Assembly: GCF_013009555.1 (NCBI RefSeq) | Contig: NZ_CP046176.1 | Coordinates: 1,519,501-1,583,500, forward strand | Reading direction: 5' to 3' | DNA length: 64,000 bases | Source of the DNA: Phocaeicola dorei | GTDB lineage: Bacteria; Bacteroidota; Bacteroidia; Bacteroidales; Bacteroidaceae | Part shown: one piece after another, positions 28,539 to 37,005 of the stretch | Position numbering within the stretch: the stretch's first letter is position 1 | Layout of the letters: every line of letters starts with the position of its first letter | The notes under the pieces: model-generated | The model's input: the letters and a program-made list of their open reading frames with translations, nothing else | Database searches by the model: none | What the model was told of the DNA's origin: nothing | Program-made: the position numbers and the translations under genes

Positions 28539-28663
28539 CCTGTGCTTTGAGTGAGATGTGGTGATGCTTTTAATAGTAAACCTGTAGGTGGGAATGATTT
28601 GTGTTTTCATGTGTATGGTTAAGCCTTTTTTATTTTATGTCTAAACCTGATTGAACGCATTAT

Positions 28664-28755
28664 TTCTATCTCCATAGTCTTTGGAGTTAACTCCCAAGCT
28701 TATGGAGATAACTCCAAAGGCTATGGAGTTAACTCCGCAAGCTTGGGAGATAGAA
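28664..28755. repeat. Three GGAGWTAACTCC dyads at exact 21-bp spacing
   Basis: GGAGTTAACTCC (28683), GGAGATAACTCC (28704) and GGAGTTAACTCC (28725) recur every 21 bp, with linkers alternating between a CAAGCTT type and an ATAG/AAAGG type. The cluster is enclosed by TTCTATCTCC (28664) and GGGAGATAGAA (28745-28755). It can fold in several alternative hairpins. It lies between nfo and the convergent trpB2 in an otherwise empty 323-bp gap. Function is unknown: protein-binding array, bidirectional terminator or REP-like element. Confidence 0.85.
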
Positions 28756-28861
28756 GTTATCAGTAAAAGAATCTTTAACCTGAAGGATACAACTGTTTAG
28801 TTTGCCGTAGTTTATAGGATAATATATCCTTTCCGTATCCTTCAGTTATTTTATACCCTGA

Positions 28862-30226
28862 TTACATGTCTTTTATTTCATCCAGGTTCTTCTGGATATC
28901 TTCGTCTTTTAACTCATAATTCATCAAGTTACCTGCCAGATATTGGTCGTATGAGGCCATATCAATCAGTCCGTGACCTGAAAGGTTGAACAGGATCACT
29001 TTTTCTTCGCCGGATTCTTTGCATTGATTCGCTTCGCGTATGGCAGCAGCGATGGCATGGCACGATTCGGGAGCCGGAATGATTCCTTCTGCTTGTGCGA
29101 ACAAACAACCAGCCTGGAAGGATTCTAATTGCTGGATATCAACAGCTTCCATCAAATTATCTTTCAATAATTGTGAAACGATGACACCTGCACCGTGATA
29201 ACGGAGACCTCCCGCATGGATATTGGCCGGAGAGAAATTATGCCCCAGTGTAAACATGGGCAGCAGCGGGGTATATCCGGCTTCGTCGCCAAAGTCATAC
29301 TGGAATTTACCACGGGTCAGTTTCGGACACGAAGCCGGTTCGGCAGCAATGTATCGGGTTTGTTTTCCATTCAGGATAGTGTGGCGCATAAAGGGGAAAC
29401 AGATTCCTCCAAAATTGGAACCACCACCAAAGCAACCGATAATCATGTCGGGATATTCGCCTGCCATTTCCATTTGCTTTTCGGCTTCCAGACCGATAAC
29501 CGTTTGATGCAGTGTGACATGGCTTAATACCGACCCTAGTGTATATTTACAGTTGGGAGTGCTCATTGCCAGTTCGATAGCTTCGGAGATGGCCGTTCCC
29601 AGTGAACCTTGATAATTGGGATTACGGGTAATGATATCCTTGCCGGCACGGGTAGACATGGATGGAGAGGCGGTGACCGTTGCTCCGAATGTCTGCATGA
29701 TGCTGCGGCGATAGGGTTTTTGATTATAGCTGATTTTTACTTGATAAACGGCAGCTTCCAGTCCGAATACCTTTGCGGCATACGATAGAGCAGCGCCCCA
29801 TTGTCCGGCACCGGTTTCTGTCGTGACATTGGTTACACCTTCTTCTTTGCAATAATATGCCTGGGCCAGAGCCGAGTTCAGTTTGTGGGAGCCGATGGGG
29901 CTGACACTTTCATTTTTGAAATAAATATGTGCGGGAGTCCCTAGTGCTTTTTCCAGTCCGTAGGCACGTACCAATGGTGTGCTGCGATAGTATTTGTACA
30001 TTTCACGCACTGCTTCAGGGATTTCAATCCATGCGTCTGTCTGGTTTAATTCCTGTTTGCAAAGTTCTTTAGCAAAAATGGGGTAGAGGTCTTCCGGTTT
30101 CAGCGCTTCTTTGGTTTTGGGATTCAACGGCGGCATGGGTTTGGTCTTCATGTCTGCCTGTATGTTGTACCAGTATTTAGGAATTTCATCCTCTGGTAAG
30201 ATAAAACGTTTTTGTTTTGTGCTCAT
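28862..30226 (-). CDS. trpB2: Tryptophan synthase beta-like protein, TrpB2 type
   Basis: PLP enzyme of 454 aa, longer than the classic TrpB (about 400 aa) and matching the TrpB2 subgroup, which makes tryptophan from indole and serine without depending on TrpA. The PLP lysine lies in IGSHKLNSALAQA, the phosphate-binding loop is GCFGGGSNFGG, and TETGAGQWG is the catalytic-glutamate region. No other trp gene is nearby, as usual for TrpB2, suggesting indole salvage (family knowledge and inference). A start at 30226 fits the TrpB2 N-terminus. It converges on nfo across the 21-bp repeat cluster. Confidence 0.93.
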   Translation of the reverse strand: MSTKQKRFILPEDEIPKYWYNIQADMKTKPMPPLNPKTKEALKPEDLYPIFAKELCKQELNQTDAWIEIPEAVREMYKYYRSTPLVRAYGLEKALGTPAHIYFKNESVSPIGSHKLNSALAQAYYCKEEGVTNVTTETGAGQWGAALSYAAKVFGLEAAVYQVKISYNQKPYRRSIMQTFGATVTASPSMSTRAGKDIITRNPNYQGSLGTAISEAIELAMSTPNCKYTLGSVLSHVTLHQTVIGLEAEKQMEMAGEYPDMIIGCFGGGSNFGGICFPFMRHTILNGKQTRYIAAEPASCPKLTRGKFQYDFGDEAGYTPLLPMFTLGHNFSPANIHAGGLRYHGAGVIVSQLLKDNLMEAVDIQQLESFQAGCLFAQAEGIIPAPESCHAIAAAIREANQCKESGEEKVILFNLSGHGLIDMASYDQYLAGNLMNYELKDEDIQKNLDEIKDM

Positions 30227-30403
30227 AATCTTTCAATTTAATAGTTTTGCGGTCAAAATTAGGTAAAAAAAGTATTCCTTACTAATTTTCAACTACTTTT
30301 TTGTCGGGAACAATAAAAAAAGGGGCTGTCAGAGTAAAAATGCGAAGTTATTTGTTATTATAGACAGAGATGTGAATATTTTGATTAAGTTTGTTTTCTG
30401 TTA

Positions 30404-32251
30404 ATGCAAGATAATATCGACATGGAACCTTTACACAAACTATTTATTTATCGTAAGAAGTTAGTAAAACCGTACATAGAGCGATTGCTGAAATGGATGG
30501 ACGGGATAACTTATATGATGTCGGCTTTGTTAATCCTTACATTGGTTTATGAGCATGGATTTCTTATTTCTTTTGAAGAAATGGAGGTGATAAACATGCT
30601 GTATCATTTTGTCTGGATTGTTTTTCTGGTTGATATTTCCCTGCATCTTTTATTAAATTACTCGGACACGAAGCGGAAGTACCGGGGACTGGCGTGGATA
30701 CTGAGTCTGATGCTTTATCTGACTTTGATTCCGGTTATTTTCCATGAACCGGAGGTGCAAGGGGGAATTCATGATTTCTGGTCTTTTTTCCACAGCCGTT
30801 TATATCATGTGGTGCTGCTCACTTTGCTTTCACTGTTGCAATTGTCTAATGGGATAGTCCGGCTGCTGGGCAGGCGCACCAATCCATCTTTGATCTTTGC
30901 ATCTAGTTTTCTCATATTTATTCTGATAGGGGCGGCGTTACTGATGCTTCCGCGTGCCACTTATCATGGTATTTCTTTTATCGATGCTCTGTTTACCGCT
31001 ACCAGTGCCACTTGTGTCACGGGGTTGGTCTCGGTCGATGTTTCTTCTACATTCACGCCCGAGGGGTTGTTCATCATTATCATGTTGATACAAATCGGCG
31101 GTTTGGGAGTCATGACTCTGACCAGTTTCTTTGCTATGTTTTTTATGGGGAATACTTCGCTCTACAATCAGTTGGTGGTCCGTGATATGGTAAGCTCGCA
31201 GTCACTCAGTTCGCTACTTTCCACCTTATTATATATATTAGGATTTACATTGGCGATAGAGGCTGCAGGGATGGGGGTTATTTTTTTAAGTATACATGGC
31301 ACTATGGGTATGGATATTGAAGAGGAATTGGCTTTTTCTGCTTTCCATTCCATCTCTGCCTTTTGCAATGCTGGATTCTCTACTTTGTATGGAAACTTAG
31401 GTAACGAACTGGTACTTCATAATCATAACTTGCTATATATCACTATCTCTTTCCTGATTATTTTGGGAGGTATAGGTTTCCCGATACTGGTAAATCTGTA
31501 TGAGACGGTTTCTTATGAAAGCAAGCGCTTGTATCACCGTTATGTCAAAAAGAATAAGAGGACAATCCGTAAAATACATTTATATAACCTGAATACTCGT
31601 ATTGTATTGATTATGACGGCTATCTTGCTAGTGACGGGTACTGTGGCCATTGTTATTTTCGAATGGAATCATGCTTTTGCGGGAATGACGGTTACAGAGA
31701 AATGGGTGCAGGGCTTCTTTAATGCGACTTGTCCCCGTACGGCAGGATTTTCAAGTGTGGGCATGACTACTTTCAGTGTGCAGACGTTGCTGCTGATGGT
31801 GGTGCTGATGATGATTGGCGGCGGTACGCAGTCTACGGCCGGTGGTGTGAAGGTGAATGTGTTTGCTGTAGTCATGTTGAACTTGCGTGCTATTCTTATA
31901 GGTGCCGATAAAGTTAATATTTTCAACAGGGAGTTATCTCATGATTCCATCCGGCGTTCTAATGCCACATTGATTCTTTATCTGCTGATTGTTTTTGCGG
32001 GTATCTTTAGTTTAAGCATTCTAGAGCCGCAGGCTTCAGTGATGGCGTTGGTTTTTGAGTGTACTTCGGCACTCAGTACGGTAGGTTCAAGCCTGGATCT
32101 GACACCTACTTTGGGAAGTGACAGCAAACTGATTGTCATTGTTCTGATGTTTATCGGACGAGTAGGGGTGCTTACTTTGATATCCAGCCTTATTAAACAG
32201 AAAAAAATAACGAAATATAAATATCCGAGTGATAACATCATAATCAACTAG
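30404..32251 (+). CDS. trkH: TrkH family potassium uptake protein
   Basis: Inner-membrane K+ transporter subunit of 615 aa. The four selectivity-filter loops of the TrkH/KtrB fold are visible: TSATCVTGL, FCNAGFS, PRTAGFSSVG and SALSTVGSS. About 150 N-terminal residues with extra hydrophobic segments precede the pore unit, as in many Bacteroidetes TrkH proteins. The trkA gene begins two bases after the stop, so the pair forms an operon giving a gated K+ channel. Initiation could also be at the ATG at 30422. Confidence 0.94.
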   Translation: MQDNIDMEPLHKLFIYRKKLVKPYIERLLKWMDGITYMMSALLILTLVYEHGFLISFEEMEVINMLYHFVWIVFLVDISLHLLLNYSDTKRKYRGLAWILSLMLYLTLIPVIFHEPEVQGGIHDFWSFFHSRLYHVVLLTLLSLLQLSNGIVRLLGRRTNPSLIFASSFLIFILIGAALLMLPRATYHGISFIDALFTATSATCVTGLVSVDVSSTFTPEGLFIIIMLIQIGGLGVMTLTSFFAMFFMGNTSLYNQLVVRDMVSSQSLSSLLSTLLYILGFTLAIEAAGMGVIFLSIHGTMGMDIEEELAFSAFHSISAFCNAGFSTLYGNLGNELVLHNHNLLYITISFLIILGGIGFPILVNLYETVSYESKRLYHRYVKKNKRTIRKIHLYNLNTRIVLIMTAILLVTGTVAIVIFEWNHAFAGMTVTEKWVQGFFNATCPRTAGFSSVGMTTFSVQTLLLMVVLMMIGGGTQSTAGGVKVNVFAVVMLNLRAILIGADKVNIFNRELSHDSIRRSNATLILYLLIVFAGIFSLSILEPQASVMALVFECTSALSTVGSSLDLTPTLGSDSKLIVIVLMFIGRVGVLTLISSLIKQKKITKYKYPSDNIIIN

Positions 32252-32253
32252 TT

Positions 32254-32940
32254 ATGAAATACATTATTATTGGTTTAGGAAATTACGGCGGTGTGTTGGC
32301 CGAAGAGCTTTCCGTATTGGGACATGAGGTGATAGGAGTGGATACAAACGAGCATCGTGTGGATGTGTTGAAGGACAAAATCGCGACTTCTTTTATTATT
32401 GATGCTACGGACGAACAATCGCTCAGTGTGCTGCCACTGAAAGATGTGGATGTGGTTATTGTTGCTATCGGCGAGAATTTTGGTGCTTCTGTGCGTGTGG
32501 TGGCACTGCTGAAAAAGAAAGGAGTGAAACATATCTATGCCCGTGCGGTAGATGATGTGCATAAGACCGTGCTTGAGGCTTTTAATTTAGATAGTATTCT
32601 GACGCCGGAGAAAGAAGCGGCACGCAGTTTGGTCCGGTTATTGGATTTACACGTCAATGTGGAGTCTTTTCAGATTGACGAGGAACATTATGTGATGAAG
32701 TTCAAACTTCCTTCTTGTTTTGTAGGCTATAAGGTGAGTGATCTGTCATTAGAAACGGAATTCAATATGAAAATCATTGCATTGATAAAAGGGGAGCAAG
32801 TGCTGAATGGTTTGGGTATCTCGATATTGGAGCATCAGGTGGAGAATCATTTTGAGGAAAATTATGAGTTGGAAGAAGAAGATCAGTTGGTCTGCTATGG
32901 GCTTTATAAGAATTTTATGGATTTTTGGAAGGCGTTGTAG
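32254..32940 (+). CDS. trkA: TrkA family K+ transport regulator (RCK)
   Basis: Cytoplasmic nucleotide-binding gating subunit, 228 aa. The RCK_N Rossmann domain (about 1-135) has IIGLGNYGGVLAEEL with GxGxxG and the acidic residue after strand 2 (VDTNEHR), suggesting NAD(H) or adenine nucleotide binding. An RCK_C domain follows (about 140-225). With one RCK pair it is of the KtrA type rather than the double-RCK E. coli TrkA. It lies 2 bp after trkH, its partner. Confidence 0.93.
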   Translation: MKYIIIGLGNYGGVLAEELSVLGHEVIGVDTNEHRVDVLKDKIATSFIIDATDEQSLSVLPLKDVDVVIVAIGENFGASVRVVALLKKKGVKHIYARAVDDVHKTVLEAFNLDSILTPEKEAARSLVRLLDLHVNVESFQIDEEHYVMKFKLPSCFVGYKVSDLSLETEFNMKIIALIKGEQVLNGLGISILEHQVENHFEENYELEEEDQLVCYGLYKNFMDFWKAL

Positions 32941-33155
32941 TAGGAATGCCTTTCAAAGAAAGAATATTTTTTTTCTAAGTGAGATTAAACCTTTTCTTTT
33001 GGATTTAGTCTAACTTAATAAATAATTTAGTTTAGTTTTTAGTTTTCTCTGAAGGCCGGCCAATGTGATATTGCCCGGTTTTCGCTTTTTATAGAGGTTT
33101 TCTTGTGAGTGTCCGTTACTTTTTGTTACTTTGTCACCTAGAAATCGAGATTTAG

Positions 33156-33725
33156 ATGAAACAGATATATTTTTTATTTGTCGTTTTACTGGTTGTAATG
33201 GCCGCTTGCGGAGGTAAGAAAGAGACTTCCGTTGATGCAGAACAATTGATGTTCCAGATAGACAGTGTGGATCATGTGACAGGTTTGCAGCGTATGCAGG
33301 TTTCACGTATTGACCAGCATATTGTCAGTGGCGGAAAAAAATATAATTTGTTTATAGAGCGTGCTCCCAGTGATTCCCTGCCTTCAGTCAAAAGTGATTT
33401 GGGGATTTTTGCCGATAATCGTATCGTCGTTAGAATTTCCCGTGAAAATGGGAGTCGGGTCTTTGCCAAAACTTTTACCAAGCAAAGTTTCTCAGGATTC
33501 GTAAGTGCTGATCATCTCCGTCATTTTATATTGGAGGGCGTGGTATTTGATGAAGAGAAGACCCGTGAGGGAAAAAATATCATATTGGCTGCCAGTGTGA
33601 GTTATCCTCAGACAGATTTGTATATTCCTTTCTCTATCACTATTACTCCTGAAGGAAAAATGAGCATATCTAAAAATGAGGATATGGAGGAGCTTCCTCC
33701 TATGTTGGGAGACAGCCTTAATTAA
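33156..33725 (+). CDS. Hypothetical lipoprotein (DUF4738-like)
   Basis: A 189-aa envelope lipoprotein: the signal peptide ends VVMAACGGK, giving a lipobox cysteine at about residue 18. The mature part alternates beta strands, with a FAKTFTKQSFSGFV segment and YPQTDLYIPFSITITPEG. It resembles small Bacteroidales DUF4738 proteins, but I am not certain of the family number. It stands alone between trkA and the PepSY-like gene; no function can be given. Confidence 0.7.
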   Translation: MKQIYFLFVVLLVVMAACGGKKETSVDAEQLMFQIDSVDHVTGLQRMQVSRIDQHIVSGGKKYNLFIERAPSDSLPSVKSDLGIFADNRIVVRISRENGSRVFAKTFTKQSFSGFVSADHLRHFILEGVVFDEEKTREGKNIILAASVSYPQTDLYIPFSITITPEGKMSISKNEDMEELPPMLGDSLN

Positions 33726-33817
33726 ATCTAAAATACAGGAATAATTTTTCGCGTCATAATCTTTTTAGGCGGTTAGTTGTTGGTATGGCATTAACTAACT
33801 AAAGAATAAATTAGATT

Positions 33818-34258
33818 ATGAGAAAGATTTTATTTTTAATGGCTATGCTGGTATGCTCTCTTCAGTTCGCCATGGCGGGCGATGTCGTGACCCGCGATGT
33901 GAATAAGCTTCCTGTTGCCGCACGTGAAATGATTGGCAAACATTTCTCTCAGACTAAAGTTGCGTATATCAAGATTGAAAAGGACTTGTTTCAGAGCACT
34001 TCCTATGATGTAAAATTGGCCGATGGCATTGAATTGGAGTTCAATTCAAAGGGAGAGTGGCTTGAGATAGATTGCAAGAACAAGGCGGTTCCTTCTACTT
34101 TTATCCCTCAGGCTATTTCTAAATATATGAAGGCTAATTATAACGGGCATAAAACGGTGAAGATAGAACGTAACCGCAAGGGATATGAACTGACATTGGA
34201 AAATGGGTTGGAAGTAGACTTTGATCAGTTTGGAGGATTCTTGAAGTTGAGCGATTAA
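33818..34258 (+). CDS. Secreted PepSY-like protein
   Basis: A 146-aa periplasmic protein with a cleavable signal peptide (about 1-21, ending AMAG). The rest has two similar halves, each a PepSY-like unit: ..LPVAAREMIGKHFSQTKVAYIKIEKD..YDVKLADGIELEF and ..IPQAISKYMKANYNGHKTVKIERNRKGYELTLENGLEVDF. Such proteins (DUF2874/PepSY-like) are common in Bacteroides and of unknown role, perhaps protease inhibition or calcium-linked. Monocistronic. Confidence 0.82.
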   Translation: MRKILFLMAMLVCSLQFAMAGDVVTRDVNKLPVAAREMIGKHFSQTKVAYIKIEKDLFQSTSYDVKLADGIELEFNSKGEWLEIDCKNKAVPSTFIPQAISKYMKANYNGHKTVKIERNRKGYELTLENGLEVDFDQFGGFLKLSD

Positions 34259-34437
34259 AAAAGATTTTTTCTGTAATAGGGGAACTATCTCTCATTATAG
34301 TAATGATGCCATAAGAGGGTGTATCAGGAACAAATTGAACTATCTTTTTATTATCAGCATTGAAAATGATGGTCGCAACGAGTTCTGATTCACCCTTTTA
34401 TGTATTATAAATACAGTTCTCGGTCTTTTCCCTGTTA

Positions 34438-35646
34438 TTAATCCATCGGCTCGTAATCCTTTGCCAGACCACCTTCGCTGGTTTCTTTATATAAGGAAGG
34501 AAGATCATGGCCGGTCTGTTTCATTACTTCCACCACTTTGTCAAAGGATACACGGTGATTACCGTCTGTAAAGGCAGAATAGATATTGGCGTCAAGAGCT
34601 CGGGCTGCCGCATAGGCATTTCTTTCGATACAAGGGATTTGTACCAATCCGCATACCGGATCGCAAGTCATTCCCAAGTGATGCTCCAAGCCCATTTCGG
34701 CTGCATACTCTATCTGGGCCGGGCTACCTCCGAATAATTGGCTGGCAGCGGCGGATGCCATTGAACAGGCCACTCCTACTTCTGCCTGGCAACCGGCTTC
34801 GGCTCCGGAAATGGAGGCGTTGTGTTTTACTATATTTCCTATCAATCCGGCAGTAGCCAGTGCTCTTAAAATCCGCATATCGCTGAAGTCACGGCTTTTT
34901 TGCAAGTGATAAAGTACAGCCGGAACCACTCCGCATGATCCGCAAGTAGGGGCTGTGACGATTTTGCCACCTGAGGCGTTTTCTTCACTGACTGCCAGAG
35001 CGTATGAGAAGACTAACCCGCGGGAACGCAGATTGTCCTTATAACCTTTTGCCTTAATATAATAGGTGGAGGCTTTTCTGCGCAGATTAAGTGGGCCGGG
35101 TAATACGCCTTCTTGATCCAAACCACGCTCAATGGCTTCTCTCATGGTTTTCCATACTTCTGCCAGATAGTCCCAAATGTCTTTGTCTTCACATTGCTGG
35201 ACGTATTCCCAGTAATTGCGCCCGGTACGTTCACACCAGTAGAGGATTTCACTCATACGGTTCATATCATAGATTTCCGGAGTTGAGCCTTTGTCGTGCC
35301 CTTCTTCGGCTAGAGCACCTCCGCCTACACTGAAAACAGTCCATTCATCTGTCACTTTTCCTTTTTCATTCAAAGATTTGAAAGTCATCCCATTGGGATG
35401 AAACGGATAGAAGACATGGGCTTTCCAGATAATTTCTGTAGGCGCATGCGGTTGCAATGTATCTAAAATGGCTACATCGGTCATGTGTCCTTTACCGGTA
35501 GCGGCGAGGCTTCCATAAAGAGTAACTTGAAAAGCTTTGGCTTCGGGATGTTTTCCTAAGAAGATTTCAGCAGCCTTGCGCGGTCCCATAGTATGACTGC
35601 TGGACGGACCGGTGCCGATGCGGTATAGTTCTCGGATAGATTTCAT
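34438..35646 (-). CDS. sdaA: L-serine ammonia-lyase (iron-sulfur, single chain)
   Basis: Converts L-serine to pyruvate and ammonia using a 4Fe-4S cluster. The 402-aa chain fuses the beta domain (about 1-150, starting with IGTGPSSSHTMGPRKAAE) and the alpha domain. Cluster cysteines are present in TAPTCGSCGVVPAV and in DPVCGLVQIPCIERN. Length is slightly shorter than the E. coli enzyme, as usual for Bacteroides. The start at 35646 immediately precedes the conserved SIRELYRIG. It is monocistronic, downstream of the terminator at 35724. Confidence 0.94.
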   Translation of the reverse strand: MKSIRELYRIGTGPSSSHTMGPRKAAEIFLGKHPEAKAFQVTLYGSLAATGKGHMTDVAILDTLQPHAPTEIIWKAHVFYPFHPNGMTFKSLNEKGKVTDEWTVFSVGGGALAEEGHDKGSTPEIYDMNRMSEILYWCERTGRNYWEYVQQCEDKDIWDYLAEVWKTMREAIERGLDQEGVLPGPLNLRRKASTYYIKAKGYKDNLRSRGLVFSYALAVSEENASGGKIVTAPTCGSCGVVPAVLYHLQKSRDFSDMRILRALATAGLIGNIVKHNASISGAEAGCQAEVGVACSMASAAASQLFGGSPAQIEYAAEMGLEHHLGMTCDPVCGLVQIPCIERNAYAAARALDANIYSAFTDGNHRVSFDKVVEVMKQTGHDLPSLYKETSEGGLAKDYEPMD

Positions 35647-35723
35647 TTCGTTTTATAAGGTTAGTTATTATGAGGAACAAAGGTATAAAATAAAAGGAGG
35701 AAACTAGCAAAAAAGGAAAAGAA

Positions 35724-35762
35724 AAACTCTCTTGACAAATAGGAAAGTTGTCAGGAGAGTTT
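35724..35762 (-). terminator. Terminator downstream of the phosphatase gene
   Basis: Stem AAACTCTC.TGACAA with TTGTCA.GAGAGTTT, 9-nt loop, A/T tracts on both sides. It ends the leftward transcript that includes the phosphatase gene and separates it from sdaA. Confidence 0.75.
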
Positions 35763-35795
35763 GGAAAACCACCGGTAGGATTTGGTGTATTGTCT

Positions 35796-36959
35796 TTATT
35801 CTAATTGTCTTTGTATACCTTTGTCACCAACGACAAAATACTGATTATTTTCAATCAGCATGGCACGTCCGCGCTTTTTTTCCCGGTTTTCTTTATTGTC
35901 TACATTTACTCCGATAACCTTTCCGTTATAGAAAGTGGAAATATCTTTGAAAATGGTATGTCCCACAATAATGTGTTTTGCCTTATAACGGTCCATAAGC
36001 ATTTCTAGGGAGTCTTTTACCAGCGGATTGTATTTGACATCGGTGCGTACCAGTCCGCGATACCAGATGGGCCCGCTGTTTCCATACAGGAAGGCTGTGA
36101 GTGGAGAAAGCGCTTTACGTTCTTTTTTCGTCATAAATAGTCCTTTGCTCATTTCTTCATTGACAGTGGGGATGCTCAAGTTCTTGTCATAGAAGTCTTT
36201 GCCTAGTCCGGCATGCACATATAGGTCGTTACCTATCATTTGCATGGTGTTACGGGTTCCCAACCATCTGCCCAGTTCGGTATCAGGACCGAATAGCCGG
36301 GGGTACTTCATCTTTAGTTTTTCAGCCAATATTTTATATTTTTCTTTGGTGTATCGGAGGTCATTGGCCAGTACCATCGGTTCATGATTTCCCAGCATGA
36401 ACGATACGTGTCCTCCGGCTTTGGCTGCTTCCTCTTCCAGTTTGTAGAATAGCCAGAAGATTTGCGGTACATCTTTTCCTCTGTCAAAAATATCACCGAT
36501 AATCATCAGATGGTTTTTCCCGAAGCTCCATTTGTAGTCTTTATCAATGATATGGTTGCCTTGTAACAGGCTGATTACACAGTCCAGCCTTCCATGAGGG
36601 TCGGACATGACAAAAACTTTGTCTGCCTGAGGATAATTCCATCCGGGACGTTTTACCGGGTGTAGTTTTACATCAAATGGAAACCTGCCTTTGTGGTCTG
36701 TCACATGCAGGGTAAAGTTTTGAGGTAATGTGGTATAAGTGGTATCAATGATATTCCCTTTCTTATCTACATTGATTACTCTGGTTTGGCCGTCAGGCTG
36801 ATACAGTACGTATGGACCATCGGCTGTTAACTCTTCTTTTTTCTCTTTGTCTTTCTTTTTGTCTTTGAAATCAAGAGTTCCGGCAGTAAGGTCGGAACTG
36901 ATGAATGCGAGGGTAAATGCAAGAAGAAAGTAGTTGATAAAATTAGTCTTGCTTGTCAT
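35796..36959 (-). CDS. Secreted metallophosphoesterase (calcineurin-like)
   Basis: Exported phosphatase of 387 aa. A signal peptide (about 1-27) is followed by a short beta region and a charged KDKKKDKEKKEE stretch. The dimetal core begins near residue 120 with SDPHGRL, then GDIFDRGKDV, GNHEPM and VGHTIF, the full calcineurin-type metal ligand set; the spacing resembles Shewanella-like protein phosphatases. It is downstream of the SusC/D-type operon and the unknown lipoprotein on the same strand, 46 bp after the latter, and may belong to the same uptake locus (inference). Substrate unknown. Confidence 0.87.
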   Translation of the reverse strand: MTSKTNFINYFLLAFTLAFISSDLTAGTLDFKDKKKDKEKKEELTADGPYVLYQPDGQTRVINVDKKGNIIDTTYTTLPQNFTLHVTDHKGRFPFDVKLHPVKRPGWNYPQADKVFVMSDPHGRLDCVISLLQGNHIIDKDYKWSFGKNHLMIIGDIFDRGKDVPQIFWLFYKLEEEAAKAGGHVSFMLGNHEPMVLANDLRYTKEKYKILAEKLKMKYPRLFGPDTELGRWLGTRNTMQMIGNDLYVHAGLGKDFYDKNLSIPTVNEEMSKGLFMTKKERKALSPLTAFLYGNSGPIWYRGLVRTDVKYNPLVKDSLEMLMDRYKAKHIIVGHTIFKDISTFYNGKVIGVNVDNKENREKKRGRAMLIENNQYFVVGDKGIQRQLE

Positions 36960-37005
36960 CGATTTGATTTAATATTAAAATTATAAATTTATTATAGGAC
37001 ATCTA

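Noticed and set aside
28664..28755. 21-bp periodic dyads considered as a second CRISPR array
   Set aside because: Units are too short, with no unique spacers; the linkers themselves are repeated.
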